64,000 bases of DNA from Chryseobacterium vaccae (GCF_009602705.1 NZ_VSWH01000001.1:4203001-4267000); one strand, 5' to 3'; numbered from the stretch's first letter, positions 9,197-17,618 are shown. Numbers and translations are program-made. Notes: generated from the letters alone by a model not told the origin.

Positions 9197-9213
9197 GATA
9201 TAAAACTGAAACA

Positions 9214-10578
9214 ATGGAACTTTCGGAGCAAAAATTTTCACAAAACGAATGGGAAGCATGTCTCAAGGTACTGAATGCCCTGAAGGATGAACCCTTTCTC
9301 AATCCGGATAATAAAACGTTTTCAGGACTGATCACGAAGATTCATAAAAATGCGAAAAAACAGAACCGTCAGGAAAGCTATTCCCGGATGAAAACGCATG
9401 ACCTGGAAATCAGCTCAGAAGCTGTACTTATGAAAAAAGCGCTGGCAGGGGTTTCAGGTTTTTATGATGATGAAAAAGACGAAACGAAATTAACGAAACT
9501 TCAGATCCCTAAAAACTGCTACTGCTGTAATCAGAGTTATCAGTATGCCCACTCTTTCTATACCCGGCTGTGCCCGAAATGTGCCGGAGAAAACTATGAA
9601 AAACGTTTTCAAACAGCGGATCTTACCGGAAGAAATGCCATTCTTACCGGAGGAAGAGTAAAAGTAGGCTTTGCCACGGCGTTGAAGCTGCTGAGAAACG
9701 GAGCTAATCTGGTTTTGACAACCCGTTTTCCCGCACTGGCCCTGGAAACTTTGCAGCAGGAAGCAGATTATAAGGAGTGGAAAGACAGACTTTGGATATA
9801 TGGCCTGGATTTGAGAAACTTAAAAGCCATTCAGGAATTCGTAGATTTTTACAGAGCGAGCTTTGATACGTTGGATATACTGATCAATAATGCAGCCCAG
9901 ACCATCAAATATCCTGATGAATACTACCTTCCGATCATCAAAAAGGAAAAAGAAAAAGAACTGGAATTTAAAAATATTCCGAATTTCATTCCAAACCGGA
10001 CAGAAATTTCAAAGGAGATTGCGAGGCTGGAATATGCAGAAAATGAAGAGTCACAGATTGCTCTGACCCGATTCGGACAGCCGGTGGATAACCGTGAGAA
10101 AACAAGCTGGAATTCAACACTGGAAGAAGTTTCCATGTACGAACTGGTAGAAGTGAACCTCATCAATCATATTGCTCCGTATTTTCTGATCAAGGAACTG
10201 AAACCTTTAATGAAAAACTCTTTGTTTAAAGAAAAGTTCATCATCAATGTCACCTCATCAGAAGGAATTTTCAGCTACGAAAATAAAACGGTTTTTCACC
10301 CGCATACCAATATGACGAAGGCCGCTTTGAATATGATGACCCTTACTTCTGCAAAAGAATTTGAAAAAGATCAGATTTATATGAGTGCGGTGGACGTAGG
10401 GTGGATTTCTACAGGCGCAAAGGAAAGTTTAAGAAAAAAACAGTTTGAACAGGGGTATATTCCGCCGCTGGATTCTGTAGACGGAGCCGCAAGAATTTTG
10501 CATCCGGTGGCAGAAGGAATCAAAGGGAATTGCTTCAGTGGGGTGCTGCTGAAAAATTATAAAATTCATACCTGGTAA
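9214..10578 (+). CDS. SDR-like Rossmann protein with N-terminal helical region and zinc ribbon
   Basis: A 454-residue protein in three parts: a helical region (1-95), a short cysteine cluster (C102, C104/C105 ... C120, C123) that should bind zinc, and a short-chain dehydrogenase/reductase fold (135-454). The dinucleotide motif is changed to TGGRVKVGFA (145-154), while LINNAAQT (NNA at 225) is kept. The catalytic Tyr of YxxxK is replaced: the sequence reads HTNMTK with Thr365 at the Tyr position and Lys369 retained; Ser348/349 is present. An insertion of about 60 residues follows NNAAQ. It may be a non-catalytic NAD(H) or RNA-binding scaffold. It is the first gene behind promoter P1 and is followed directly by tRNA-like genes. 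Confidence 0.75.
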   Translation: MELSEQKFSQNEWEACLKVLNALKDEPFLNPDNKTFSGLITKIHKNAKKQNRQESYSRMKTHDLEISSEAVLMKKALAGVSGFYDDEKDETKLTKLQIPKNCYCCNQSYQYAHSFYTRLCPKCAGENYEKRFQTADLTGRNAILTGGRVKVGFATALKLLRNGANLVLTTRFPALALETLQQEADYKEWKDRLWIYGLDLRNLKAIQEFVDFYRASFDTLDILINNAAQTIKYPDEYYLPIIKKEKEKELEFKNIPNFIPNRTEISKEIARLEYAENEESQIALTRFGQPVDNREKTSWNSTLEEVSMYELVEVNLINHIAPYFLIKELKPLMKNSLFKEKFIINVTSSEGIFSYENKTVFHPHTNMTKAALNMMTLTSAKEFEKDQIYMSAVDVGWISTGAKESLRKKQFEQGYIPPLDSVDGAARILHPVAEGIKGNCFSGVLLKNYKIHTW

Positions 10579-10586
10579 AACCAGAC

Positions 10587-10658
10587 GGAGATAGTAGTAA
10601 TAATTGGAAAAACACATTTTGCTAAGATGAATTGCAGGTTCGAATCCTGCTTATCTCC
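10587..10658 (+). tRNA. tRNA-like element u1 (anticodon loop suggests GCT, Ser)
   Basis: An 8-bp acceptor GGAGATAG/TTATCTCC, T-arm GCAGG-TTCGAAT-CCTGC, and an anticodon hairpin with loop TTGCTAA. The D region ends in TTGGAAAAACA, shared with u4-u6. Class II variable arm expected for tRNA-Ser is absent. It begins 8 nt after the SDR gene stop, so it is probably cut from the same transcript. Confidence 0.6.
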
Positions 10659-10666
10659 CAAAAAAC

Positions 10667-10738
10667 GAAACGTTGGTTCAATGGAAGAACGCTTGCTTTC
10701 CTCGCCAGAGGATGCGGGTTCGACTCCCGCACGTTTCA
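10667..10738 (+). tRNA. tRNA-like element u2 (anticodon TCC, Gly)
   Basis: Perfect 7-bp acceptor GAAACGT/ACGTTTC, T-arm GCGGG-TTCGACT-CCCGC, anticodon loop TTTCCTC with stem CTTGC/GCCAG (one mismatch). D region GTTCAATGGAAGAAC is tRNA-like with the GG pair. This is the most regular member of the group and could be a working tRNA-Gly. Confidence 0.6.
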
Positions 10739-10740
10739 CA

Positions 10741-10814
10741 GGAGTACATAGTTCAACAAGAAGAATACGTCCGCAGCATGGACGAGGTTGTAGGTTCAAA
10801 TCCTGCTGTACTTC
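10741..10814 (+). tRNA. tRNA-like element u3 (atypical anticodon loop)
   Basis: An 8-bp acceptor GGAGTACA/TGTACTTC, T-arm GTAGG-TTCAAAT-CCTGC and a perfect 5-bp anticodon stem CGTCC/GGACG. The loop GCAGCAT has C at position 33 instead of the universal T and would present AGC. It is separated from u2 by only 2 nt. A mimic is more likely than a decoding tRNA. Confidence 0.55.
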
Positions 10815-10825
10815 CTTTTAACCCC

Positions 10826-10897
10826 GGAGATAATAGTTTAACTGGAAAAACGTATTCCTACCCCGAATGAATACGGGTTCAAATCCCGTTTATCTCC
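10826..10897 (+). tRNA. tRNA-like element u4 (loop CTACCCC)
   Basis: An 8-bp acceptor GGAGATAA/TTATCTCC, nearly the same as in u1, T-arm ACGGG-TTCAAAT-CCCGT, D-arm GTTT-AACTGGA-AAAC. The anticodon loop CTACCCC would give ACC with C at position 37, which is not seen in normal tRNAs. Confidence 0.55.
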
Positions 10898-10908
10898 CAA
10901 TTAAAACA

Positions 10909-10984
10909 GTAAAAGAAATAGTTTAATCTGGAAAAACTTATTCTTAAAGAGTACATTATCGGTTCGATCCCGGTTTTCTTTTAC
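10909..10984 (+). tRNA. tRNA-like element u5 (loop suggests TAA)
   Basis: An unusually long A+T-rich acceptor helix GTAAAAGAAA/TTTCTTTTAC (10 bp), D-arm GTTT-AATCTGGA-AAAC, T-arm ATCGG-TTCGATC-CCGGT, and a weak 4-bp anticodon stem with loop CTTAAAG. It ends 16 nt before the next small gene. Confidence 0.5.
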
Positions 10985-11000
10985 TTTAAAAAATGATGTT

Positions 11001-11435
11001 ATGCTTAAAAATCTATTGCTTTTTTTCCGAATTGTTGATGAAATTTATACTCCGGCTCCGATTGTCAGAAGTGAAAAATCGGTGAAAGATCCTGTAAAGC
11101 CGAAGGAAACTCCAATTTATGAAGAAAATCCGGTAACAGCATCGAAATTGAAAATAATGCCAGTCAGCACGAAAAAAATTGCAAAACTGGAAGAACATAC
11201 AAAAGGTTACAAGGAGTACTGTCTTGAAAAAACAAGCAATCAGCATACAATGAAAACATCGGATTATAAAGTAATCGACCGTAACGACAGCACGGAAACA
11301 TTCTTTATTCAGGATGATGCTTTTATTACGCATAATGAACATAAGATGCTTCGTGTAGAAAGTAAATATTTTGTGAAATATATCCAGCAGGAATACAATC
11401 CTATAACACAGATCAACGAAAATGCATACGACTGA
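11001..11435 (+). CDS. Small hypothetical lysine-rich protein
   Basis: A 144-residue protein of unknown family. The N-terminus is hydrophobic for about ten residues, followed by a Pro/Lys-rich linker (VKDPVKPKETPIYEENP) and a polar C-terminal half. It overlaps the next gene by 14 nt, which speaks for translational coupling and for a real gene. It sits between tRNA-like u5 and the leucine-rich-repeat-like gene, within the presumed P1 transcript. Confidence 0.5.
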   Translation: MLKNLLLFFRIVDEIYTPAPIVRSEKSVKDPVKPKETPIYEENPVTASKLKIMPVSTKKIAKLEEHTKGYKEYCLEKTSNQHTMKTSDYKVIDRNDSTETFFIQDDAFITHNEHKMLRVESKYFVKYIQQEYNPITQINENAYD

Positions 11436-13338
11436 TCCCATAAAAAGATATAAAATATTCTCAAACAAAGACCTGAAGGATATCCGTTTTGATGAATATG
11501 CATCCCTAGAGATCTATGGTAAAAATATGACCCTTGATTTCAAAGAAATAAATGGCAACCTGCTGTTGAGGGGAGAAGGATGCAGCCTTCCGGAACTGGT
11601 GAATATCCGGGGGAATCTTTCTATAGATGCCGAAAATTGTGTACTTCCGGAACTTAAATCCATAGAAGGTCATCTGGCAATGCATTATTCCGCAAAACTG
11701 GGCAGACTGGAAAAAGTAAACGGAAATTTCAAATGTATCGTTGATTTTGGATTTAAAGATCCGATAAAAATAGGCGGTAGCATCGAGGTAAAGAATGCCG
11801 AAGTATATTCAGGAAGCAGAAAACTGACAGACAGAAGAAAGGTCATTGAGATTAGCCACCAATATCAGGTTGATGCCCTGCCTAAAGACGGGAATTTTAA
11901 CATCAATATTCTGGTGAATAATATCACTTTCGGCCATCGGGAAATCCGGGGAAGAATTACTATCTACAGTAAAAACGTTTCTTTTCCCAATCTTGAATAT
12001 ATCCACGGACGGTTAAAAATAGAATGCCGGGATAAGACACAGGCTCATTTCAATTACGATTTTCCGGTCCTGAAAAAAATAATAGGAAATCTGAAAATAG
12101 ACCAAACCAGAGTTTCCTTTCCGGAACTTGAGGAAATATCAGGGAATATCGAGATCAATAATAATTCTTATGTTTCATTCCCGTTTCTGGAAAAATCAGG
12201 AAGTGTTTTGATCGGACAGCATGCAGGCGCGGAGTTTCCGTTCCTGAGAGAAATAAACGGAAACCTTCAGAACTATGGATTTGAAACCTGTTATATGATA
12301 GAACTGCAGAAGGTAAAAGGAAGTTTGAATACCCATCAGATTCTGGCAGAAAATATACTGGAAGTGGGAGATTTACTGATGGGAAAATACTGTGAATTCA
12401 ATCATTTAAAGAAGATCAATGGCTATGTAAATTCTAACGAAAGCTTTAATTTCAGATCATTGGAGTATATTGGATCTTTGGTGAATGAAAAGCAGAAAAA
12501 TTCAAAACTGCCTTCATTAAAAAAGATAGGAAACTACCTGTATGATGAAAATGATGGCTTCGAAGACTTTGCAGAACGTATCCATTTTAATGTAAAAGAA
12601 AACCTGTTTGTTTCAAAAGATCAGTGTTACATTGCAACACTGCATGCGGGAATAATGTATAACTGTTTCAGCTATCCGCTTAAAAAGCTGGTCTCTATTT
12701 TAAAATTACGGCACAAAAGCTTTCAGAACTTTGTCACCCGTGAATACGAAAGAGAATGGACCAACTACAATTCACCCAACTTTACAAAAGTTTTACGTCA
12801 GATTGAAAGAATATGGACTAAAACAGATCCAATCCGTTATGAAGAGTTTTTTACCCATTACGACAGGGATTTCAGGCTCTTCTGTTTCAGCTATCTTGGA
12901 GTGGGAACATTAATGAAAAAGCTTGACGCAAAAAAAATCTGTCAGGACGAAATTCAGGTCAACTACTTTGAATATGATGAAAACGGAAATAAAAACCAGA
13001 TACAGAGAACCAATTATTACGAAGTATATGAAGTGGAGAACGAAAAGTTCAGATTGTCTTTATGGGGAAGAGAAAGACAGTCTTATGCCGTGAAATGTTG
13101 GTGTCCCTCTACTGCGGAAGAACATTGGCTGTGGATAGAATCTCGGTATAAGGATAATGCACTAACTGCAATAGCATCTACCTTCAGGATTCACGAAAAT
13201 ATCATCCCCCATATTAAATGTCTGAAAAGGCAGGGCGATGTGCTGATCTGTGAATTAAAAAAGGAAGTCCGTCCGGAAGGAACTGTAAGACCTTTAACCG
13301 CCGAAGAATATTTCAGCCTTCTGGAAGCAGAAGCATAA
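11422..13338 (+). CDS. Leucine-rich-repeat-like protein with unknown C-terminal domain
   Basis: A 638-residue protein. Residues about 15-370 consist of irregular repeats of the type FPxLExIxGNLxIxx (GNLLLRGEGCSLPELVNIRGNLSIDAENCVLPELKSIEG), resembling LRR or receptor-L-type solenoids. The C-terminal part (about 395-638) is a separate globular region, basic in its first third (ILKLRHKSFQNFVTREYEREWTNY) and containing RQSYAVKCWCPSTAEEHWLWIE. I recognise no enzyme motif. The solenoid would suit protein or RNA binding. It is the last protein of the P1 group and is followed by tRNA-like u6. Confidence 0.7.
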   Translation: MHTTDPIKRYKIFSNKDLKDIRFDEYASLEIYGKNMTLDFKEINGNLLLRGEGCSLPELVNIRGNLSIDAENCVLPELKSIEGHLAMHYSAKLGRLEKVNGNFKCIVDFGFKDPIKIGGSIEVKNAEVYSGSRKLTDRRKVIEISHQYQVDALPKDGNFNINILVNNITFGHREIRGRITIYSKNVSFPNLEYIHGRLKIECRDKTQAHFNYDFPVLKKIIGNLKIDQTRVSFPELEEISGNIEINNNSYVSFPFLEKSGSVLIGQHAGAEFPFLREINGNLQNYGFETCYMIELQKVKGSLNTHQILAENILEVGDLLMGKYCEFNHLKKINGYVNSNESFNFRSLEYIGSLVNEKQKNSKLPSLKKIGNYLYDENDGFEDFAERIHFNVKENLFVSKDQCYIATLHAGIMYNCFSYPLKKLVSILKLRHKSFQNFVTREYEREWTNYNSPNFTKVLRQIERIWTKTDPIRYEEFFTHYDRDFRLFCFSYLGVGTLMKKLDAKKICQDEIQVNYFEYDENGNKNQIQRTNYYEVYEVENEKFRLSLWGRERQSYAVKCWCPSTAEEHWLWIESRYKDNALTAIASTFRIHENIIPHIKCLKRQGDVLICELKKEVRPEGTVRPLTAEEYFSLLEAEA

Positions 13339-13344
13339 TCATAG

Positions 13345-13419
13345 GACAGAAGCGGTAGTTTAAGCGGAAAAACGATCCCGACAAGGAGGTTTACAGGTTC
13401 AAATCCTGTCTGCTCTGTC
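13345..13419 (+). tRNA. tRNA-like element u6
   Basis: T-arm ACAGG-TTCAAAT-CCTGT is perfect, D-arm GTTT-AAGCGGA-AAAC is the group pattern, and the acceptor pairs over 6 bp (GACAGA/TCTGTC). The anticodon region folds poorly (TCC/GGA with loop CGACAA). It lies 4 nt behind the stop codon of the LRR-like gene region, far from u1-u5, but shares their D-arm. Confidence 0.5.
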
Positions 13420-13480
13420 TTTTTAAACGAAAAAACAAATTAAGAAAAGAAACAAAAGTATAGAAGCTGTCATTTCATTA

Positions 13481-13683
13481 AACGACAAATTACAACCCGA
13501 CCAAGGAAGCCTAAGCGTTAAAAAAATGATTCCTGTGAACGTCAAAAAAATTCTACTGTTCGAAGCGTGAGACCACCTCTGCCGCGAAGAAGCCACCACG
13601 AATTCGCGTAAGTTTTAGAATTTTTAGAGAACAGAAATCATTTTTAGCGAAGGCTTCCAAGTCTTGAATTGTTGTTTCTTTTG
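13481..13683. repeat. Imperfect inverted repeat, about 200 bp
   Basis: The left arm (13505-13534, GGAAGCCTAAGCGTTAAAAA...) pairs with the right arm (13631-13658, ...TTTTTAGCGAAGGCTTCC) with few mismatches, and the flanks ACGACAAATTACAA / TTGAATTGTTGTTTC continue the symmetry. The centre holds GAGACCACCTCTGCCGCGAAG. It looks like a decayed miniature element or intergenic REP-like repeat. No gene lies in it. Confidence 0.6.
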
Positions 13684-13742
13684 TTTGACTACGTCGAATC
13701 TTCGATTTCAAGACAAAAGAAATTAAAAAAAACAAAAATATT

Positions 13743-14528
13743 ATGAACACATACATCGACATTGGCATTAACCTGACCAATAAACAATTCCACAACGAGC
13801 ACGACGAAATCATCAACCGCGCCCTGGACAACGGAGTAGATCACATGATCCTTACCGGAACCAGCGTAAGAGGAAGCAAAGAATCCGCAGAAATCGCATC
13901 AGATTACCCCGAAATTTTATATTCCACAGCGGGAATCCATCCCCACGACGCTAAATCTTTCAATGCAGAAAGCATTCTCGAACTCAGAAAACTATTGAGT
14001 CTGGATCATGTTATCTCAGTAGGAGAGTGCGGACTGGATTTCGACAGAGACTTTTCTCCAAGACCCGTTCAGGAAAAATGCTACAGAGCACAGCTGCAAT
14101 TGGCTGTTGAGGTTAATAAACCGCTTTTCCTGCATGAAAGATCAGCTTTTAAAAGATTTAATGAGATCACAGACGAATATCTTTCCAGACTGCCGGAAGC
14201 TGTTGTACACTGTTTTACAGGAACTCTGGAAGAAGCGAAAATTTATCTGGATAAAGGCTTTTATTTAGGATTTACCGGAGCAATAAGTGACGAGAAAAGA
14301 TTCAGTCATCTGGAAGAAGTACTCAAATATACGCCTCTGGACCGGATGATGATTGAAACAGATGCTCCGTTTATGCTTCCGAAAAATATGCCGAGAACAC
14401 AGAACCGCAGTAACGAACCATCTTATCTGCCCTATGTTGCACAAACGATTGCCCGCTGGAAGAAGATCAGTATTGCTGAAGTTGCAGATGAAACAACAGA
14501 AACGGCCAGGAATTTTTTCAGAATATAA
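13743..14528 (+). CDS. tatD: TatD family metal-dependent 3'-5' exonuclease
   Basis: A 261-residue TIM-barrel nuclease. It opens YIDIGINLTN like E. coli TatD itself (DIGVNLT) instead of the DTHCHL of YcfH/YjjV, and carries AGIHPHDA, SVGECGLDFDRDFSP, FLHERSAF, VVHCFTG and MIETDAPFMLP, which supply the metal ligands. Family members degrade single-stranded DNA and RNA from the 3' end and act in DNA repair; E. coli TatD also affects RNA. Its place just behind the tRNA-like operon may be meaningful but it is also a common housekeeping gene. Ends in a terminator. Confidence 0.9.
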   Translation: MNTYIDIGINLTNKQFHNEHDEIINRALDNGVDHMILTGTSVRGSKESAEIASDYPEILYSTAGIHPHDAKSFNAESILELRKLLSLDHVISVGECGLDFDRDFSPRPVQEKCYRAQLQLAVEVNKPLFLHERSAFKRFNEITDEYLSRLPEAVVHCFTGTLEEAKIYLDKGFYLGFTGAISDEKRFSHLEEVLKYTPLDRMMIETDAPFMLPKNMPRTQNRSNEPSYLPYVAQTIARWKKISIAEVADETTETARNFFRI

Positions 14529-14529
14529 A

Positions 14530-14562
14530 AAAGAGCTCTACCCATAAAGTAAAGCTCTTTTA
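14530..14562 (+). terminator. Intrinsic terminator after tatD
   Basis: AAAGAGCT/AGCTCTTT stem starting at the stop codon, followed by a short T-rich tail. The remaining sequence up to 14767 shows no gene. Confidence 0.75.
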
Positions 14563-14767
14563 TTTCTGCAACACAAAGTTTCATGATTAATATTGTAGAT
14601 TTAAGAAGTATTGATTCAATGAAACGGATGTTATCACACCGCTTCATCAGCGACGAAGTCACACCTCTTTGCCTTCTCAAAATAAAATATCAGGTTATTC
14701 AAACTTTGCGTTTATTTTAAATATCAAGCCAGATCAGAAACAGTCAGTCTGTTGATGAATACAGTTT

Positions 14768-15478
14768 CTAAAGACTTTTCAAAGCTGCTTCCAAAGCCAG
14801 TTCCATCATCGGCTTCAGGGCTTTTTCCCTTTCGTCGGCTGAGATCTTTTCGTGAGTAGGAATAATATCAGTAACGGTAAGAATCGTGGCTGCATTTTTT
14901 CCTAAATGCTGGGCATTGGCAAATAATCCGAAAGCTTCCATTTCTACTGCAGGACAGTTGTATTTAGTCGCGATAGCAGGAACGTTAGGATCTTTTCTAT
15001 AGAAAATATCGCTGCTGTGTACATTGATCGCTTTAGCATCCAGAGAAAGCTCTTTAGCGGTTTCGTTGATCGTTCCAAAGATATTCCCCTGGTGAGAAAG
15101 GATTTCGTCTTCAATTTCCCAGGCGTATTTAGCGTAGGTACTTTCGCTGGCCGCATTTTCGATATTTAAAATATCAAAAAGTTTAAGATCCGTAGTATAA
15201 GCTCCGCAGGTTCCGATTCTGATGATCGTGTCTACCTCATATTCGGTGAATAACTCAAAAGAATAGATTCCGATGCTTGGGAATCCCATTCCGCTGGCCC
15301 CTACAGTAATTTCTTTGCCTTTATAAAGACCGGTATAATAAAAAATTCCTCTTGTTTTGCTTACCAGTTTAGCATCTTCCAAATAGTTTTCAGCAATATA
15401 TTGTGCACGAAGCGGATCCCCCGGCTGTAATACTACTTTAGCAATTTCTCCTTTTTTTGCACTGATGTGAATACTCAT
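14768..15478 (-). CDS. deoD: Purine-nucleoside phosphorylase DeoD type
   Basis: A 236-residue hexameric-type nucleoside phosphorylase that splits purine (deoxy)nucleosides with phosphate to base and (deoxy)ribose 1-phosphate in purine salvage. Motifs: QPGDPLRAQYIAE (phosphate contact), TVGASGMGFPSIGIY, IIRIGTCGAY, AVEMEAFGLFANA (ribose-binding MEAxG) and ILTVTDI with the Asp that protonates the base. Length is normal for DeoD. It is a lone gene on the minus strand with an A+T-rich leader. Confidence 0.93.
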   Translation of the reverse strand: MSIHISAKKGEIAKVVLQPGDPLRAQYIAENYLEDAKLVSKTRGIFYYTGLYKGKEITVGASGMGFPSIGIYSFELFTEYEVDTIIRIGTCGAYTTDLKLFDILNIENAASESTYAKYAWEIEDEILSHQGNIFGTINETAKELSLDAKAINVHSSDIFYRKDPNVPAIATKYNCPAVEMEAFGLFANAQHLGKNAATILTVTDIIPTHEKISADEREKALKPMMELALEAALKSL

Positions 15479-15528
15479 AATTTTATTTTGAATGTGGGCA
15501 AAGATACTAAATATGTGAATTATGTGTC

Positions 15529-15621
15529 GTCAATTGTGAATAGTCAATCCGCGATGCTTGTGAATTTTTTTACGCTTATAAATTCACCATTGACTTGCGG
15601 AGCAAAATTGACCATTCACAA
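15529..15621. repeat. Palindromic intergenic repeat, copy A
   Basis: Starts GTCAATTGTGAATAGTCAAT and ends AAAATTGACCATTCACA; it matches copy B (16117-16208) over its length with a few differences, and each copy contains inverted sub-repeats (GTCAATGGTGAAT / ATTCACCATTGAC in copy B). Confidence 0.75.
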
Positions 15622-15719
15622 CAATAACATTGCAAATCCGGAGCAACGATAGCATAATACAGAGCAGGTTCCCCAATATCCCGGAAGCTAATTTTGTATG
15701 ATAAATAAAAATTTTAAAA

Positions 15720-16109
15720 ATGAAAATTGAACATATTGCTATTTGGGTAAAAGACCTTGAAAAATCCAGAATGTTTTATCAGAAATATTTCGGAGCAGTT
15801 TCCAATAAAAAATACCATAATCCGGTAAAGAATTTTGAATCCTATTTCTTAAGCTTTGAAAACGGATGCCGTCTTGAACTAATGACTAAACCGGATATTC
15901 AGGAAAACGAAAACTCTTTTGAAGCACAGAAGTATGGAATTATACATCTGGCTTTTTCAACAGGAAGCCATGAAAAAGTGGACCAGCTTACAGAAACTTT
16001 AAGAAATGACGGATACCGGATTGCCGGAGAACCCCGTACAACAGGAGATGGTTATTATGAAAGTGTGATTCTGGATCCGGAGGGTAATATTCTCGAAATA
16101 ACGGAATAG
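15720..16109 (+). CDS. VOC (glyoxalase-like) family protein
   Basis: A 129-residue vicinal-oxygen-chelate fold protein made of two beta-alpha-beta-beta-beta modules. The metal ligands are apparent as His5 (KIEHIAIWV), His in GIIHLAFS, and Glu near the C-terminus (DPEGNILEIT). It resembles the group of small methylmalonyl-CoA epimerase/glyoxalase-like proteins of unknown substrate. The gene is flanked on both sides by copies of the same palindromic repeat. Confidence 0.85.
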   Translation: MKIEHIAIWVKDLEKSRMFYQKYFGAVSNKKYHNPVKNFESYFLSFENGCRLELMTKPDIQENENSFEAQKYGIIHLAFSTGSHEKVDQLTETLRNDGYRIAGEPRTTGDGYYESVILDPEGNILEITE

Positions 16110-16116
16110 GGATAAT

Positions 16117-16208
16117 GTCAATGGTGAATAGTGAATCCGCTTTGCTTGTGAATTTTTTACGCTGTTTCAATTCACCATTGACTTGCGCAGTAAAATTGAC
16201 CATTCACA
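16117..16208. repeat. Palindromic intergenic repeat, copy B
   Basis: Same element and same orientation as copy A, starting 7 nt after the VOC stop codon. The pair encloses the VOC gene. Confidence 0.75.
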
Positions 16209-16249
16209 GGTAATATTCCTAAAAAATTTTATTCTCAGAGAAATAATTT

Positions 16250-16257
16250 TATTTTTG
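16250..16257 (+). promoter_or_regulatory. -7 element of the MoxR/vWA operon, likely leaderless
   Basis: TATTTTTG lies 4 nt before the ATG at 16262. No other promoter-like site is seen, and the genes that follow overlap or nearly touch, so this promoter probably drives the whole operon up to 24566. Confidence 0.5.
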
Positions 16258-16261
16258 TTCA

Positions 16262-16909
16262 ATGATGGAAAACAAATCCGCATTTTTAGATACCTTATTT
16301 CTGCTTCGGAAGGATGAATGTATTACAATCTTCACAGATCTTTATGAAATCTCTAAAAAAGAAGAACAGGAGGCTGCTGATTATTTCGAATCCGAATTTG
16401 AAAAAGAAAGATTGGAGTTTTTATCCGATCAGATCACCTGTGACCGTGAAACAGCTGTCTGGGCGGCAAAAATTCTGTATCACAGCGCACAGTTATACCT
16501 GATCAGGAAAGATACAGCGAAGAATCTTGACAAATTAATTCCTCCGTTTAATGGCAAAAGAAATGTCTCAGCCTTATTATCGGCGGACCTGTCACTGCGG
16601 TTTTTACCCCAGACGATTTCTGCTTTACAATCTGCCGATCCGGAAGACCCGTTGATCAAAATGCTGGAAAATATCCTCCTTCAGTTTCATTATTCAGGAG
16701 TTGGATTTGATCTGGATCTTGAAAACATCAACTGGGAAGAAGAATTAAAAGATAAAACCTATCGGAAACTCTATCTGGAAAGAATTGTAGAAAAAAAATC
16801 CTACAGACTGGCCGAAATTCCATACATCAATCAACTGTTGATCGCGGAGTTTGGGCTACATAAAGATATTTTCTGGAGAGAATTAAAAATGAGTGAGAAT
16901 GGAAATTAG
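16262..16909 (+). CDS. MoxR/vWA operon protein 1, unknown helical protein
   Basis: A 215-residue, acidic, all-helical soluble protein; no catalytic motif seen. It starts at the first of two adjacent ATG codons (16262, 16265). By position it belongs to the accessory proteins of the MoxR-vWA-beta-propeller ternary systems known from comparative genomics, but I cannot assign it to a named subfamily. The next gene overlaps its 3' end. Paralogues of this operon occur in many Bacteroidota in my recollection, without known phenotype. Confidence 0.65.
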   Translation: MMENKSAFLDTLFLLRKDECITIFTDLYEISKKEEQEAADYFESEFEKERLEFLSDQITCDRETAVWAAKILYHSAQLYLIRKDTAKNLDKLIPPFNGKRNVSALLSADLSLRFLPQTISALQSADPEDPLIKMLENILLQFHYSGVGFDLDLENINWEEELKDKTYRKLYLERIVEKKSYRLAEIPYINQLLIAEFGLHKDIFWRELKMSENGN

Positions 16910-17612
16910 TTCGGCCGTAACAATGGGCCTGGCTGCAGGAACCTATCTGTTTTTATTTTGCATAATATCATATTATACCAATAATCTTCTTTTTAGGAAA
17001 AATGTGGGTGAAATCGGTATGTTCATCTCTTTTGGAAAACCGCTGTACAAATATTATCTGAAAAACGGGATCAAAATAAGCTTTGGATATGTTCCTTTAG
17101 GAAGCTATATCACCTTTAAAACCCACGAACTTCCTGTCCCTGTATCAGTAGATGATGCAGAAGCGGCATACAATAAAAGAAGGATTAAAATCCTTAATCT
17201 CGTGGTATTGGCTGTCATTGTACTGGCTCTTTTTACAGCGAGTTATATCATAGGTTATGATCCTGTTAAAATATTCAAAGACATTCTTTCCATTGAATAC
17301 CGTTTAATCACGCAGAAGCTGCTTTATAAAGACCTTGCTTCGGCTGTTTTTGACCGTTATGAAATGTATGGTAAATACTTCTTTCTTTGCTTTGTGCTTG
17401 TAGTACAGTTTATAATCTCATTAGTGCTGGTCTTTGTGCTGTCACTTTGGGACTATTTAGGATTAATCCTGGGTATTCTTTTATTGATTGCTTATTTTAA
17501 ATATAATTTGGCTTTTTTTATATTTCCGGTTAATTTTTACATAGATTCGCTTCTTACACTTGTCATAAGTGGGTTTATATATTTTTTACTGCTTAGATTT
17601 TTTATTAAATAA
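16899..17612 (+). CDS. MoxR/vWA operon protein 2, integral membrane protein
   Basis: A protein of about 237 residues with an N-terminal membrane segment (about 5-27), a cytoplasmic stretch of about 60 residues and four or five further membrane segments in the C-terminal half. ATG 16899 is preferred; a GTG two codons upstream is possible. It overlaps the preceding gene by 11 nt and is followed by MoxR after 6 nt. It may anchor the ATPase complex at the membrane. No family recognised. Confidence 0.65.
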   Translation: MEISSAVTMGLAAGTYLFLFCIISYYTNNLLFRKNVGEIGMFISFGKPLYKYYLKNGIKISFGYVPLGSYITFKTHELPVPVSVDDAEAAYNKRRIKILNLVVLAVIVLALFTASYIIGYDPVKIFKDILSIEYRLITQKLLYKDLASAVFDRYEMYGKYFFLCFVLVVQFIISLVLVFVLSLWDYLGLILGILLLIAYFKYNLAFFIFPVNFYIDSLLTLVISGFIYFLLLRFFIK

Positions 17613-17618
17613 ATACTA

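Noticed and set aside
10566..10870. Plus and minus frames of 60-77 codons over elements u1-u4
   Set aside because: They run through paired tRNA arms and have no ribosome-site or family support.
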